Below are positions 12,590 through 23,347 of a stretch of DNA of 64,000 nucleotides, piece after piece (the stretch's first letter is position 1; the number at the start of each line of letters is the position of its first letter). The DNA comes from Ochotona curzoniae (taxonomy: Eukaryota > Chordata > Mammalia > Lagomorpha > Ochotonidae): NCBI RefSeq assembly GCF_017591425.1, contig NW_024467083.1, positions 15,925,001 to 15,989,000 on the forward strand, read 5' to 3'. The translations under genes were made by a program, and so were the position numbers. The notes under the pieces were generated by a model, which saw only the letters and a program-made list of their open reading frames with translations, was not told where the DNA came from and did no database searches.

Positions 12590-14190
12590 ACATATGTACA
12601 TGATAATGTGAACAAAGTGAGTGAAACATTTTAAAGCATATTGAGGCTGGCAAAGGTGATATCTTGAACAATCCTACACGCTGTGCTAAGAAATTTGAAT
12701 TGTATTTTTAAGAATAATGAACAATCCAGTGAATAACTTAAAGAAGAGACATGACTGCAGTAGGATTGGATTTCTGAAAGATTGGTTTAGTAACTATACA
12801 GAGAACAGATTATAAATTAGCAATACAACATGGAGGAAGAGAACTTTGAGGCTATTAACAATTCAGGAGAAAAACACAGTTTTTAATAAAACTGAGAAGG
12901 TAATGGCAATTTGAGTGAAACCGTGTTGTTAAGTTTGTAAACAAATTAAGGAGGCATCAGGAATATGACTCCCAAGTTTCTTCTTTGGGAGATGGAAGAA
13001 ATTGGTATCATCCTTACAGTCGAGAAACACAGGTAGAGAAGCATACTTGATACTAACCAGTAGTTATCGAACACTTACTGCATACTAAGGAGATGGCAAG
13101 TACTTACAGGCAAGCACATATTTTTTTCCCAAGACTAAAATCATGTGGTGCATAGGATTATTCTAATGAATTTTAAAAAGATATCAAGGCCCAAAAGGTG
13201 AAAATGCTATTAAAATAGAATTTGTGATAGGTAAAGTCCACCTGTGGTGTACCCATATGTAAATCTTTATTATGCACCTTATAGCTTACATACCACTAGA
13301 TTATATATTACTTTATGATGGAAGGGTGACAGAAAATTCACATTTATTTAGTACGGGCGTTTTATTCCCTTTTATTTTGCATCATTTTTATTTTTGACTA
13401 ACATGTAAAGATAGTGTGTTTTTTTATCTCTCCATCACAGAAGAGCCACACATGAATTTATAAACAGCTTCTTTCTCCAAAGGTGTTTGCATGAAACTTA
13501 CCAACCTGATATCTTGTAACTGCAACCACTCAGATATCTTTTACAAATAAACACATTTTCTAAAATAAATATAACTTGACAAAGTAAAAAAAGTTAATAT
13601 AGATACTTCTTTCCTACATAACTGCTAGATTCCATTCTAGTTTCACTGGTAATTCCAGCAATGTTTATTATGGCAAACCAATCAACTCTGGCAGCATTAC
13701 TTGGTTTTACTCTGCTTCAGTCTGTTTCTCCATCTTTTCATGATACATTTTGATATTACAGGGCCTTCATTTTGTATAATATTCTTCAGTGAAGATTCAT
13801 CTTGTATTTTGCCATGATTAGATTCAGGTTATGTATGTTTTGGCAGGAATTTCACAAAAATCATTCCTACCTTGTTCAATATATTGAGCTGGGTTCTTAC
13901 GAATCATTGTAAGGACATCTTACAAGAAGTTGAATAAAAACACACATGTGAAATTTGAGCTGAAGACAGAATTTTAGAGCCATCAAGGTATGAGTAGCAG
14001 TTGAAGTTGTAAATGTGAATTAATTCAATGAGGTAATTCATGTAGAATTAGAAAGAAAATGGTCAAATAACAAGACCATGGGTGAACTTTGGCTTAAAGG
14101 ATCTGAAATAAAGAGACTAGACAAGAAGGGACTGTGAAGAGGAGCAGATGATGGAAAAGGCAGAAACTACAGAACAGAATTAGAAAAACA
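12590..14190 (-). repeat. ancient L2-like LINE fragments (with MIR-like piece), antisense
   Basis: Blocks at 12650-13050 (gained-weight pattern AAATTTGAATTGTAT, GAGACATGACTGCAG, ATGACTCCCAAGTTTC) and 13960-14180 (GAGCCATCAAGGTATG, ACCATGGGTGAAC) follow the order of an ancient mammalian repeat that I associate with antisense L2. 13060-13200 (TCGAACACTTACTGCATAC) looks like an antisense MIR/L2 3' end. The unassigned AT-rich part in between (13200-13940) may be an insertion or unrelated sequence. Confidence 0.45.
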
Positions 14191-14939
14191 ATGGGTATGA
14201 AAATTCCTGAAGTTTTTGTTGATCTTTATCTTGAGCTGTCCTTCCATTTGCTTATCTTTATAGTAATTGGGATGTCAATGCTAACGGATTTTTAAAAAAT
14301 ATTTTAAAGTGAAGTCTGCTGCTGCTGTTATAGCTTTAGATGCTCTCATTAATGCACAGTTATTACCTTGCAATATTATATAAAGACTAAATGTGTTCAA
14401 AAAGGTAAAGCATTTAGAAGAGTGTTGGATCCCTAAGTAATACCTAAGCTTGAGTCAATTGTGTGTCTCAAAAGAATGTCAAATTCAAGCATTAACATAA
14501 AAGGCAGAGAGAATTCAGAAAATCTGTCATATCATGTCCATCCCCTTCCCTGAAAATGCATCCAGCTGTGTCCATTTCCCTCCTCCCTTTAAGAGTAACA
14601 CAACATCCTTTGTGGCCTTGGACATGTATGTGGACTCTCTGCCTATTCTCCTCACTTGCCCATCCTCTCTGCCTCTAGCTTGTAACAGCCCAGCAAAAAC
14701 TGCTATGTGTCAGCTCCTATAAAACTCCAAGTTCTGTAGCCGTGTGTAGTCTAGCAAGTGTAACTCCCTTTGCTTAGCATGATCACCAATTTTGCCTTTA
14801 GTCCTAACATTTATTCCTTCTTACATTTTGTGTGTTAATTTAGTCCCCTTCTGAGAAAAAAATCTTTCTCACTTGCCTACGTTAAGCCTCCTCATCACTA
14901 TTTGCAAATGATATAGAAATATGTTTTTCCTCCATTGTA
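14191..14939. other. intronic DNA, no clear feature
   Basis: C/T-rich in part (14530-14720) but without a match I can name. It could be an eroded 5' extension of the L2 fragment that follows. Confidence 0.35.
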
Positions 14940-15075
14940 CCTAATCTTCGTTTCTAATTAGACAATGTTTTACTTTTCAAAGGCTGCCTCTCCAAGTAAG
15001 CTGTCAGCTTAGTGTAGATAGGGACCATGTTTCATTTGTTTACCACACTGCACACTATAATCTCTGATAAGAACA
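14940..15075 (+). repeat. L2 3'-end fragment
   Basis: The sequence GTAAGCTGTCAGCTTAG followed by GGGACCATGTTTCATTTG and CACTGCACACTATAATC mirrors the L2 end signature (TAAGCTCCATGAGGGCAGGGAC...TGTATCCCCAG). It is old and inert. Confidence 0.55.
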
Positions 15076-15239
15076 AATGTCTGAAAACTGGTTAGAGAAT
15101 AAGCCTTCTTGGAAACTGGAGGTCAACCTCTTTTTCAGGAAAGGCATCAAAACAAAGATGTTGTTAATGTGCAGGTGTTTCTCTAATGCCCCAGTTACAA
15201 GTACTTGTTTTCAAATTGTAGTTCCTGTGTTTACGTTTA

Positions 15240-15345
15240 AAGCCAAAGAATTAGAATTTCCACTGCTGGGAATCTAGGAATCAATATGTAAACATGCCCT
15301 AGGTGACTCAGGTGCACGCACACCAGATCCACACTTCTGAACATG
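15240..15345 (+). repeat. MER5/Charlie-like DNA transposon remnant
   Basis: The stretch AATTAGAATTTCCACTGCTG...CTAGGTGACTCAGGTGCACG...CCACACTTCTGAAC follows the typical order of hAT-Charlie/MER5-like ends (AATCAGAATCTC...CAGGTGATTCTGATGCACG...TGAGAACCACTG). It is a short, diverged fossil. Confidence 0.45.
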
Positions 15346-18300
15346 TCATTAGTGTCGAGGGGCTGGGAGTGACTCAATGGAGGATACCACCTAGCTCGTC
15401 ATACGTGGAGTGCAGCAAACATCCCCTGATTAGGAATTTGAGATGGGAGTGGTTAACCTCTCAGTCTTTTTAAGACTTGTAACTCCACGATTGTGCCAAT
15501 CAATGTAGGATAAGATGAAGAACCCTGGTGGAAAAGAATGAATTGTTACTGATTCTCCCAACACAACCCCCCCAAACACACACACACTTATAATCCCATA
15601 CAGCCAATTTTGACAACATATCCCCAAATCCACCCCAGACATTAAATATCTTTATGCAATTTTCCTAAAGATGCTTGCAAAACATTTTTCCATTTTACTT
15701 GATGAATGTCTTTATTACACAAAATTATGTTTAATTACACACATGTGAAATGGACATTCCACAAAGTTGCACTGTGTTAGTCATGAATCTTTATTCTCAA
15801 GCATATATAATACCCTACTTGGAACACAAGTAATTCATTGGAGAAATACACAATTGTCGGCTATAGAACCTCTGACCTCCACACCAAATTCCTAACATTT
15901 TGTTGTTGTACTTCTGTGTTCTTTGCAATGTTCTTATCATTGATGTTTATGGACATACAATACATACCAAATGAATTTGGAAAAGAATTTGAAAGCAATA
16001 AAAAGGAAGAAAAATCTGTTCGATCAGCAACCATTCATTGTGGCTGCCTCACATTAGGAAATTTTGTTCCTGCTCCTTGCGGTCAAGGAATCACTTCAGA
16101 ATAGTAGGCTTCGGGTCCTCCCATGCTCTCTCCAAATCAGTGACCTTTCATAAATGGATTTCAAGTGGATCTTGGGCTTTCTTTCTCATGCTTGAGAAGA
16201 AGAAACCAATTTTTTAGCATTAGGTTGGAGGCTTTAAAATTCAAACACTCAGACTGACTCATGATGATGTCAGGACCCAGAACATTCGCACATTCGTATT
16301 TTAACTAGTCTCGTTTCTCTCAAGTTGCTTTAACTTAATGCTGAAAGCCCGGCAGTTTGCTGTTATTAACATTTTAGCATCTGTGTTCTGATCTAGTTTG
16401 AGAATATCTAAGAGGGAAAATCAAGTATTAAACACTTGTAACAGTTTTTTTTTAAGTTTTTCTTTTAAGCAACTTTTGCAAAGAAATTTCCCTGATGCTT
16501 ACAGTAATATCAGAAGAGATTGGGCACGTGCAGGGTGGTATGGCCATAGACTCTTAAAGTAATACCAGTGATATTACCTCATCTAGGGGGTTTTCTGAAG
16601 ACATTTGTGGCCAACTTCACTTGACTGTGGTAGGCTTTATTTTTTTCCATGCCTGAGGAGTGCTTCAGATTTCTATATAGGAATCATGAACGCTGGGGAT
16701 GTATTTGGCTCTTTAAGAGCTTGGTTTTCTTGACCTCTTCGGCCTTCACTAGTTTGAAAATCCTCATGGTCGTCCTCTGTGGGGATTAACTCAGGTGTCT
16801 GTTATGACCCATCATCGGTGACATGGATTCTAGGATTCTCCTTGCAGAAAGGTTAAGCTTTACTGTCTTTATTTTTGAGTAAAAAAGTCCACAAGGTGTT
16901 AGTATTGTCAGGTAGTAGATTGAAGTGAGCTACAACTTCAATCAGGCCTTAAGCCCAAGTCTATGTGTGGGAACAAACTCTGTGATGAACAAAACGTTCC
17001 ATGAGAAAAGTGAGAGTTCATTTTTAAACTCCCAAGACACAAAAACAAAACCCTTCATCTTCCACTATTAGAGTAACCCTACATATTTTGCAAACTGAAA
17101 TTTTGCACTCTGTGTACTCATGTCACAATAATTTCAGATTATCCAGTGACCCAACAGTACTAGCATTCAGGCTAAATCGTTACCCCACCATGGGAACCTG
17201 AATACCAACGTATGTGGGAAGGTTATAATGAGACTACATTGCCATTGTGGGTATCCTGACCTTTATGACCTGAGACTCAGGGACCTGTCGGAAATGAGCT
17301 GTTTTATGGAACTTTCTTCTCTAAGAATGTAGTCTGTCTCTGCAGCTGTGATTACCAGAACCCTCATGCCTGTCAGTCTCAGTGGTACTGCTATTTATTT
17401 TTCAGGTTTGTTACTTGTACTTTCCTTAGCCTGGACTTGCCTCTGATTCTGTTTTCTGCTTCTGCCCAGTGCTGTAAGACCTGTAACAAAACTGTAAGAC
17501 CTGCTGAACACATCTCTGCATGGCCTCCAAAAGTCAGTTTCCAGGCTTATAATAATCTGGATATCTCCAGGAAAACCATAGAAGGGGAACCTTCCCATGC
17601 TATGGTTACACAAGTAACCATAGGGGAACTTTGGATCAGAAAGAATGGTTGGGAAGTTCCAAAAAGTACTGGGAATGGGACTCCATTCTGCTCAAATGTG
17701 CAGCTCCCAGAAACTGGCTTATACATCTGGCTCCTGGGAAGATGGAGTAAAGCAAGCCATCTGCCCAGGATGATGCTTGAGCCCAAGAGTTTAAAGGCAG
17801 TGCACGCAATCTCTCTAAGGAGTGAATTGGTCTCTACATGCATTGCTGCATGCTTTAAAGGTTTTGTATTGGCAAAGCCATAATGCGGCCTCTTACAGAC
17901 CTGCAGCAGGAACAAATTGGGAGTGTCTAAGTGCAGCATGCTGCCTTTGTGTCCTTTTTTGATGGTCACTTAACAAAACAAGTAAGCATGGGCCAGATGC
18001 AAACGAGTGTAAGGCAGCTTCACAATTGGTTTAAGAGCTAACTTGAATTCTTCTTAGGAACACTTGTTAGCACATGCCTGTTTGGCTTGTAACTTCAGTA
18101 ATGAATCTCCTGTGAGAACCTCCTTTATTTTACAGTTTTCATTGTCAATAGTTTCCTAGTAGGTATAGTTTGGAAGGGTAAGGTCAAAATGATTGCAAAT
18201 ACATGTTGCACTTTAACAGTTTATGTGGGGTCTGTTTTGATTTTTAACTCTGAAGGAAGTAGTAGGACTGAGATCAAAGAATATTCATTTCAAAGTGTTA

Positions 18301-18599
18301 CTTGCCAGATCAATGGCAACTTCTGTCAACAGAACTGTGAAAGCAATTCCCAAATTTTAGATACCCCTCTAAATTCTGAAAGCACAGTAAGAAAGAATGA
18401 CAACATTACAACTTGGCTACAAAGTGTTAATTAATAACTAGTATTTGTTCTCCCAGAGGAAAATTATTAACATTATAGAATGAAATTAAATATCATAATC
18501 TTCTTCTAATCGTTATGAAAAAATTTAGCATCAATGCCTGTTTAATTATTTGGGGATCTTTAGCTGCTATAAATATTATTTGCATAGTCATAAATATTT
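15346..18599. other. intronic DNA, mostly unique, no confirmed feature
   Basis: 3.2 kb without a repeat I can name. The segment 17400-17960 is less AT-rich and is open in frames on both strands (148 and 140 aa). Neither translation resembles a known protein, and the absence of splice context or codon pattern argues for chance. A (CA)n-like patch lies at 15570-15590. Confidence 0.45.
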
Positions 18600-18960
18600 T
18601 CTGCTTTGTCCATAGACAATCAGCTAAGGATCTGTTGCTTGTCAGACTTAAATTAAAATCTACTTAAGGCTGCCTGCTGGCCATAAAATAATTACTTAGA
18701 CTCGCTGAAGCCTGAATCTGTTAGATTTAGCAGTTAGAAGTGTTCTTTGCTTTCACAAGTAGGGGAAAGTTGCTTTTTCTTATATAAATTTCATTACTGA
18801 TACTGTTAAAGAGGATTAGGGCGGAGTTGAAGTAGTTGAAAATTTAATTAATTTAATCCCTTTAACAGGAATTGTTTTCGTATTGATAATTCTTTGTAAC
18901 AACAGTATTACAGATCACACCAATGAGAAATATTTGCACTAAATATTTTAGCATATAATC
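18600..18960. other. candidate conserved noncoding element
   Basis: Repeat-free DNA containing TTTAATTAATTTAATCC (homeodomain-type core sites), TCTGTTAGATTTAGCAG and other mixed-complexity words unlike decayed transposons. Inference only: it has the look of an enhancer-type conserved element of a neural gene. Alignment to human NTNG1 intron sequence would decide. Confidence 0.3.
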
Positions 18961-19389
18961 TGTCCTCTAGCTTTCTCTTTGGGGAAAGGTAAGATTTTCA
19001 CTTCCTTCCACTTGTTTTTTTTTTTTTTTCCTTTGAAGCTTAAAAGAAAAGGACCAAAATAAAATCTTTTTTTAAAAATCATTCCCTCTGCTAATTTTCT
19101 CTCAATGTCATTATCTCTCAGTAAATTACGTCAATGGCCATCAAATCATTAACCTCATAAGAGAGCGTGAGTGTAAAGAAATAAGAACAATCCAATTGAT
19201 TTTTTTTTTTGTATCTACAGTCATTTGGTGTAGATTCTCATTTGAAATGATTTGTTTATCCACTGATTTCAATACATTGTTATGCTGCTGTAAATATCAC
19301 TCAGAGTAGAGTCAGATGAAGGACGAAACTGCTATTCTTGCCCACCCCCTCTGATCACCTGCAGTGTGGATTGGGAATTGTTCTTAATC

Positions 19390-19680
19390 TACTCAAATGA
19401 CACATTATCAGAGAGACCTTCTCTGACCTCCCCATATGAAATTACAACCACGATTCTCCTCCAAAGCCATTTCCCCTGAAAATTGGATTTATTTTTCTCC
19501 CTAATAATTACCATCATGTAACGTTATAAAGGCATGTTTTTGTTTAGTGTTTCTCCCCTGAGATGGAAAGCATCAAGGAAACCAAGGACTTGGATTTGTT
19601 TCCTGTTATATCCTGAGAAGCAGATGACTGCATTGGATGTATTAGAAGCAATAAATGTTGAATGCATGAAACTTTTCTCT
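19390..19680 (+). repeat. L2 LINE 3' end
   Basis: A clear L2 order: CAGAGAGACCTTCTCTGACC, then ATTACCATCATGTAACG, CTGAGATGGAAAGCATCAAGG, TATCCTGAGAAGCAG, ending in AGCAATAAATGTTGAATGCAT. This is the end of the 3' UTR with the AATAAATGTTGAATG-type terminus. It is ancient. Confidence 0.75.
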
Positions 19681-20179
19681 GCTTGTTCAAGTGCCTAGAG
19701 CATCGCATCTGTGTGCAGCTACAAAACTGAATATAGACATAGACACTTATTCTGAGCTGGCTGTTCTGCTGAGTCCCATGAAAAGGAATGGATTGGAACA
19801 AAAGCAGAGATCAAGTGCTTTGTGTGGTTACGTCTTCATTGAACTAAAATTGAGTTGTGCTTCTACTCATTTATAGTTTTAAGAGGTACACGATGCAGAA
19901 AAGCTCAAAAGATTCCCTCCATGGACTACATCTGCAGACTAGTTAGGGGGATAACAAAGTAGTGAGTTCTAAACAGAAAAAAAAAGCCTCATGGTCAAAC
20001 ATGTTTTTGAAACTCGGCATTGCACAAAGTTTTTTTTTTTTTTAAGGCATTTTAGATGTGATTGTGTTCATTAGGATCTGAGAAAAGAAAATCTTAAATT
20101 TGATTGGCACAGAAGGAACCCCGTTGGCAAGGGAGGTGAACACCAAGGCAACATGAAGGGAGAATTCCCGGCCACAACT

Positions 20180-20330
20180 CTTTCTTATGTGACCTTGGGC
20201 ATAATACATAGCAGCATTCTGTTCCTCTTTTTCCCTTCTATAAAATAGTAAGCAGAAGGATTGCCCAGGATAATACATACAAAATGTCCAATGTGTAAGA
20301 GCTAACTAAATGCTATATATTACCAATACC
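20180..20330 (+). repeat. MIR SINE
   Basis: TCTTATGTGACCTTGGGCAT, TCCCTTCTATAAAATAGTAAG and GAGCTAACTAAATGCTATATA match the MIR core and 3' half (TGTGACCTTGGGCAAG...CTGTAAAATGGG...AGCGCTCAATAAATG). Confidence 0.65.
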
Positions 20331-20639
20331 TTTTCTGGGATGTAGAAATAGACATCTTTCACAAGGATTAATTCAAACATTCTTTCTTAACCAGATTGTT
20401 AGTATTAGCCCATTCCACAGTGAGTCTGATATGTCTCCTCTGACATTTCTGGTGACCTTGACTCATCTGAAAAGATCTGTGCGAAGAAATGCTATTTTCA
20501 CCACAACTGAAAGTAAATGTCTGATTCCCGTGTGCCCTGCCATGTTGATCCCCCTTGATCCCATGCCCTGACCTCAGATAAAGACACTCTTGTCAGGATG
20601 AAGGTGGCAGCACCCTAGTTCTTGGTTGTGCAGATTCCT

Positions 20640-21000
20640 AACCTGTGGACAGATTTTCAATTGGCCATATTTTTTCCAGTAAATTTCAGACGCAGATATT
20701 ATTTGTGTAAATCTGACCCTTTCCAGTAAAATCCACATTTACATAGATTCTGAATTTATAAATCCTGACAGATTTCACAATATTTATAGCCCTTCGTAAA
20801 ATGCTTTTCCAGGTTGCAGAGCTTTGCATTGGGTTCCCTGGTATGCTCAAGAGAGTTTAAATAATAACAAATTTGCTGATTTATTCCACCTGGAGCAGAA
20901 ACTTATCCTTCTCCTACCTCAGGCCCGCTCCCTGGGTTCTTTGTGAAGGGGGCACCTATAAATAGTGCACAGACGCTGGGATCAGAAATAGGGAATTGAA
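20640..21000. other. candidate conserved element with a TATA-like motif
   Basis: Repeat-free stretch ending in a local G+C-richer patch with CACCTATAAATAGTG at about 20952-20966, a near-consensus TATA box on the + strand. No initiator, CpG enrichment or downstream exon supports a promoter, so this is noted only as a candidate regulatory stretch. Confidence 0.25.
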
Positions 21001-21460
21001 ACTGGAGAGAGAAGTACAGAAACATTTCCATTATCACTGATTTCTGCAGTATATTTTGTGATAGAAAGACTACATTCGCATGATTCTTACTTCATGTATT
21101 ATAATTCCTCTATTCTACTGTTATTTTGTGCATCATTTACTGTGCCTAGTTTATAATTGACATCTTGTCACAGATATATGTTTAGAATAAAACATACATA
21201 TGACTCAGTATTGTCCTCGGACTTGGGTATCCACTGAGGCTCTTATAATGTTCCTGCTAAGGAAAAAGAGGAACTGCTATTCCTGCACAGTTGACGCAGT
21301 TTGATTTCTTAAAATGAAAATAAAAATCTGAGAGCAGGCTGTTCACCATATAATGTAAGCTGAGAGTAGCCATTCAGTGTAGCACAGTGGTATAGCAACT
21401 TCCATCTGGCTTCTTGTTAGACTAGGTTGTGAGGGAAGAGGCTTTGTTAGCAGAACAATA
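21001..21460. other. intronic DNA, no recognised feature
   Basis: Unique-looking sequence. No repeat or exon was recognised. Confidence 0.4.
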
Positions 21461-21499
21461 ATAACTAATGTCCCTGGAGAGGTGCTGTTGGGCCTGCAG

Positions 21500-22050
21500 G
21501 GAGAAACAAGCACATCAAGTGCCCACGAGCTGATATGTACCCTCTTACTTGAGTACCGTCCAAACTCTGCATCTACAGGCTCTGCATCTGAAGATTCAAC
21601 TAATCAATCAAGAGAAATGCCCTCCCCACTCAAAAAAGAGAAAGCAAACCTGAATTTTCCCTGTGCTGAACACCGTGCTGAAACCACAGGAAGGAAGCTA
21701 CATAAAACCTCTGACAATTCACATTTTCTTAGTCTCTCTCCAACACCCATGTGAGCGTTGTTTATCTCTTGTTGTTCAAGTAATATGTTGTTAGACCTCT
21801 TCATACTGAACACATACAGATTTTTTTATTATTTCTGTTCCCTAGACAATATGGTTTAACAGCTATTTACATGGTATGGATATTATAGGTAAGCTGGAAA
21901 ATGACTTATATACACAAGAGGGTGCATATAGGATGCATGCAAGCACTATGCTGCATTTTATATAAAAAAAAATTGAATATCCAAAGACTTTTGCATCCCT
22001 AGGGAGTTCTGGAACTGATTTCCCATGGATGCACAGGGACAACTGTAGTG
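21500..22050 (-). repeat. Tigger-type (TcMar) DNA transposon remnant, antisense
   Basis: The right end 21995-22049 (CTTTTGCATCCCTAGGGAG...CCCATGGATGCACAGGGAC, then AACTG) is the reverse complement of a Tigger-like terminal repeat of the CAGTTGTCCCT...GGATGC kind. The preceding CTATTTACATGGTATGGA and GCTGCATTTTATATAAAA blocks follow the same family order. The left limit is uncertain. It is non-autonomous and inert. Confidence 0.6.
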
Positions 22051-22595
22051 AGTTTTGTTGTCCTGATAACTTGGACCACAGTCCCAGCTCCAAGAATCTC
22101 CTGAGCAATCCTCTTATCTTCTACTAATAGGATGGCAGATGTTTGGCCCAGGCCCAGAGCCTGTCATGTACCACATTTTAATGATTTGTGGTGAACAAAG
22201 TAAATGTTTTAAAACCAGGCTTTATGAAGCAGGGACCCAGTTAAGTATGATGGATTTGAGGCAATGCCAAGAGAAGCTGAATCTTGTATGGGGACATTGT
22301 TTTCTAAACAGGACATGGGTATATACGGTTCATTGCTAATTCTAAATCTTTCCTTGAAAAATGACTTTGGAAAACACTGTGCTGCTGGGAGTGTCCTTGA
22401 GACAGGCAGGAACTTTCTGTGCTTTGCTATAGCATCATTTTAAGAAGAAGCAGGGAGCTGACCTGTTCAACAGTTGTTTGGTGTCTTTGTGTTTCTCTGA
22501 CTGCGTTATGGATCTAACACATTTGAGACAAATAAGTGGTCGCATTTGGCAAAGTCCATGGAATGAAGTAAAAAGGGAAAATTACCATACTGCTT

Positions 22596-22916
22596 TAAAA
22601 AAATTATTTTTATTGGTAAGTCATATTTACAGAGAGAAGGAAATAGAGAATGAGAGGGATTTTCTATCCACTGGTTCACTCCCCAGTTACTTCAATGGCT
22701 GGAGCCGAGTTGATTCAAAGCCAGGAACCAGGAGACCCTACTGGGTCTCCCCTTTGGGTGCAGTGTCCCAAAGATTTGGGCAGTCCTCAACTGCTTATCC
22801 AGGCTACAAGCAGGGAGCTGGATGGGAGCAGGGACATGAAGCAGCACTTGTACGGGATCCCAATCCCTATGAATGCAAGACAAACACTTAGCAAGTAGGC
22901 TACCTTGACAGGCCCT
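22596..22916 (-). repeat. CSINE, antisense
   Basis: On the + strand it shows T-rich tail sequence, TCCACTGGTTCACTCCCCAG, GGAGACCCTACTGGGTCTCC, AAGCAGGGAGCTGGATGGGA, and GGGATCCC before the head (GACAGGCCC). It is a fairly well-preserved full-length copy, and it abuts a second antisense SINE immediately to its right, both just upstream of the NTNG1 exon. Confidence 0.85.
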
Positions 22917-22919
22917 GCT

Positions 22920-23176
22920 TTTATTATGTATGTATGTATTTATTTATTTATTTTCAAAAAGAAATTTCACAGAGGAGCGATAAAGAAAAATCATCCATAT
23001 ACTGGTTCACTCTTCAAATGATCACAATGGCCAGAGCCAACCCAATCCAAAGACTGGAGCCAGGAGCCCTAGGACTTGGCATCTTCTGCTACTTTCCCAG
23101 GCTGTGAGTGGATTGGAAGTGGAGTAGGCAGGACACAAACCAGCACTCAATGAGCCTTCTCAACAGCCCCAGAATA
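22920..23176 (-). repeat. CSINE, antisense, older copy
   Basis: TATTTATTTATTTATTTT, CTGGTTCACTCTTCAAATG, GAGCCAGGAGCCCTAGG, TCCCAGGCTGTGAGTGGAT and ACAAACCAGCACTC are the reversed C-repeat blocks. It is more diverged than the adjoining copy, so the left SINE probably inserted into its A/T-rich tail. It ends about 170 bp before the coding exon. Confidence 0.75.
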
Positions 23177-23235
23177 CTGCTTTTAATGAAAGCTGTTAAA
23201 GAGGAAAATCCAGTCAGGGCAAATAAAAAATTATT

Positions 23236-23266
23236 ACTGAAAATGAATTTTTTTTTCTCTCTTCAG
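23236..23266 (+). other. strong alternative 3' splice site
   Basis: A branch-like ACTGAAA is followed by an uninterrupted pyrimidine tract (TTTTTTTTTCTCTCTT) and CAG ending at 23266, then GG. By the usual criteria this is at least as strong as the annotated acceptor. It lies exactly 81 nt upstream of the exon, and the intervening 27 codons are open in the exon frame. Whether it is used is unknown. Confidence 0.45.
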
Positions 23267-23318
23267 GGTTTCTTGCTCAACAACAACAATATGGCAACAT
23301 GTGTCGACCCGTGTTTTG

Positions 23319-23347
23319 ACACCTTCTCTTTTATTCTTCTTCCACAG
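23319..23347 (+). other. NTNG1: NTNG1 exon 3' splice acceptor
   Basis: A TTGAC branch-like word, a CT-rich tract (CTTCTCTTTTATTCTTCTTC) and CACAG ending at 23347, directly before the codon for the glycine that begins the recognisable netrin-G1 coding sequence. The junction is phase 0. Confidence 0.9.

Larger units (their letters stand above)
1..23347 (+). other. NTNG1: NTNG1 upstream intron (partial)
   Basis: The whole left part of the window reads as intron belonging to the netrin-G1 gene, because the only recognisable exon starts at 23348 with a splice acceptor and continues an open frame at a codon boundary. No exon coding for the signal peptide and first ~82 residues of netrin-G1 was recognised here, so the preceding exon lies outside the window. 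The intron is therefore at least 23.3 kb, which fits the very large introns known for this gene. Its content is repeats plus AT-rich unique DNA, itemised separately. Confidence 0.85.

Noticed and set aside
17400..17970. Overlapping 148-aa (+) and 140-aa (-) open frames
   Set aside because: Neither translation has recognisable motifs, and frames open on both strands over the same DNA are typical of chance in less AT-rich sequence.
23108..23347. N-terminal extension of the netrin-G1 frame from an ATG at 23108
   Set aside because: The ATG lies within an antisense CSINE and the stretch to 23347 includes the splice acceptor. Known netrin-G1 sequence begins at 23348 in this exon. Only the last 81 nt are kept as a possible alternative exon part.
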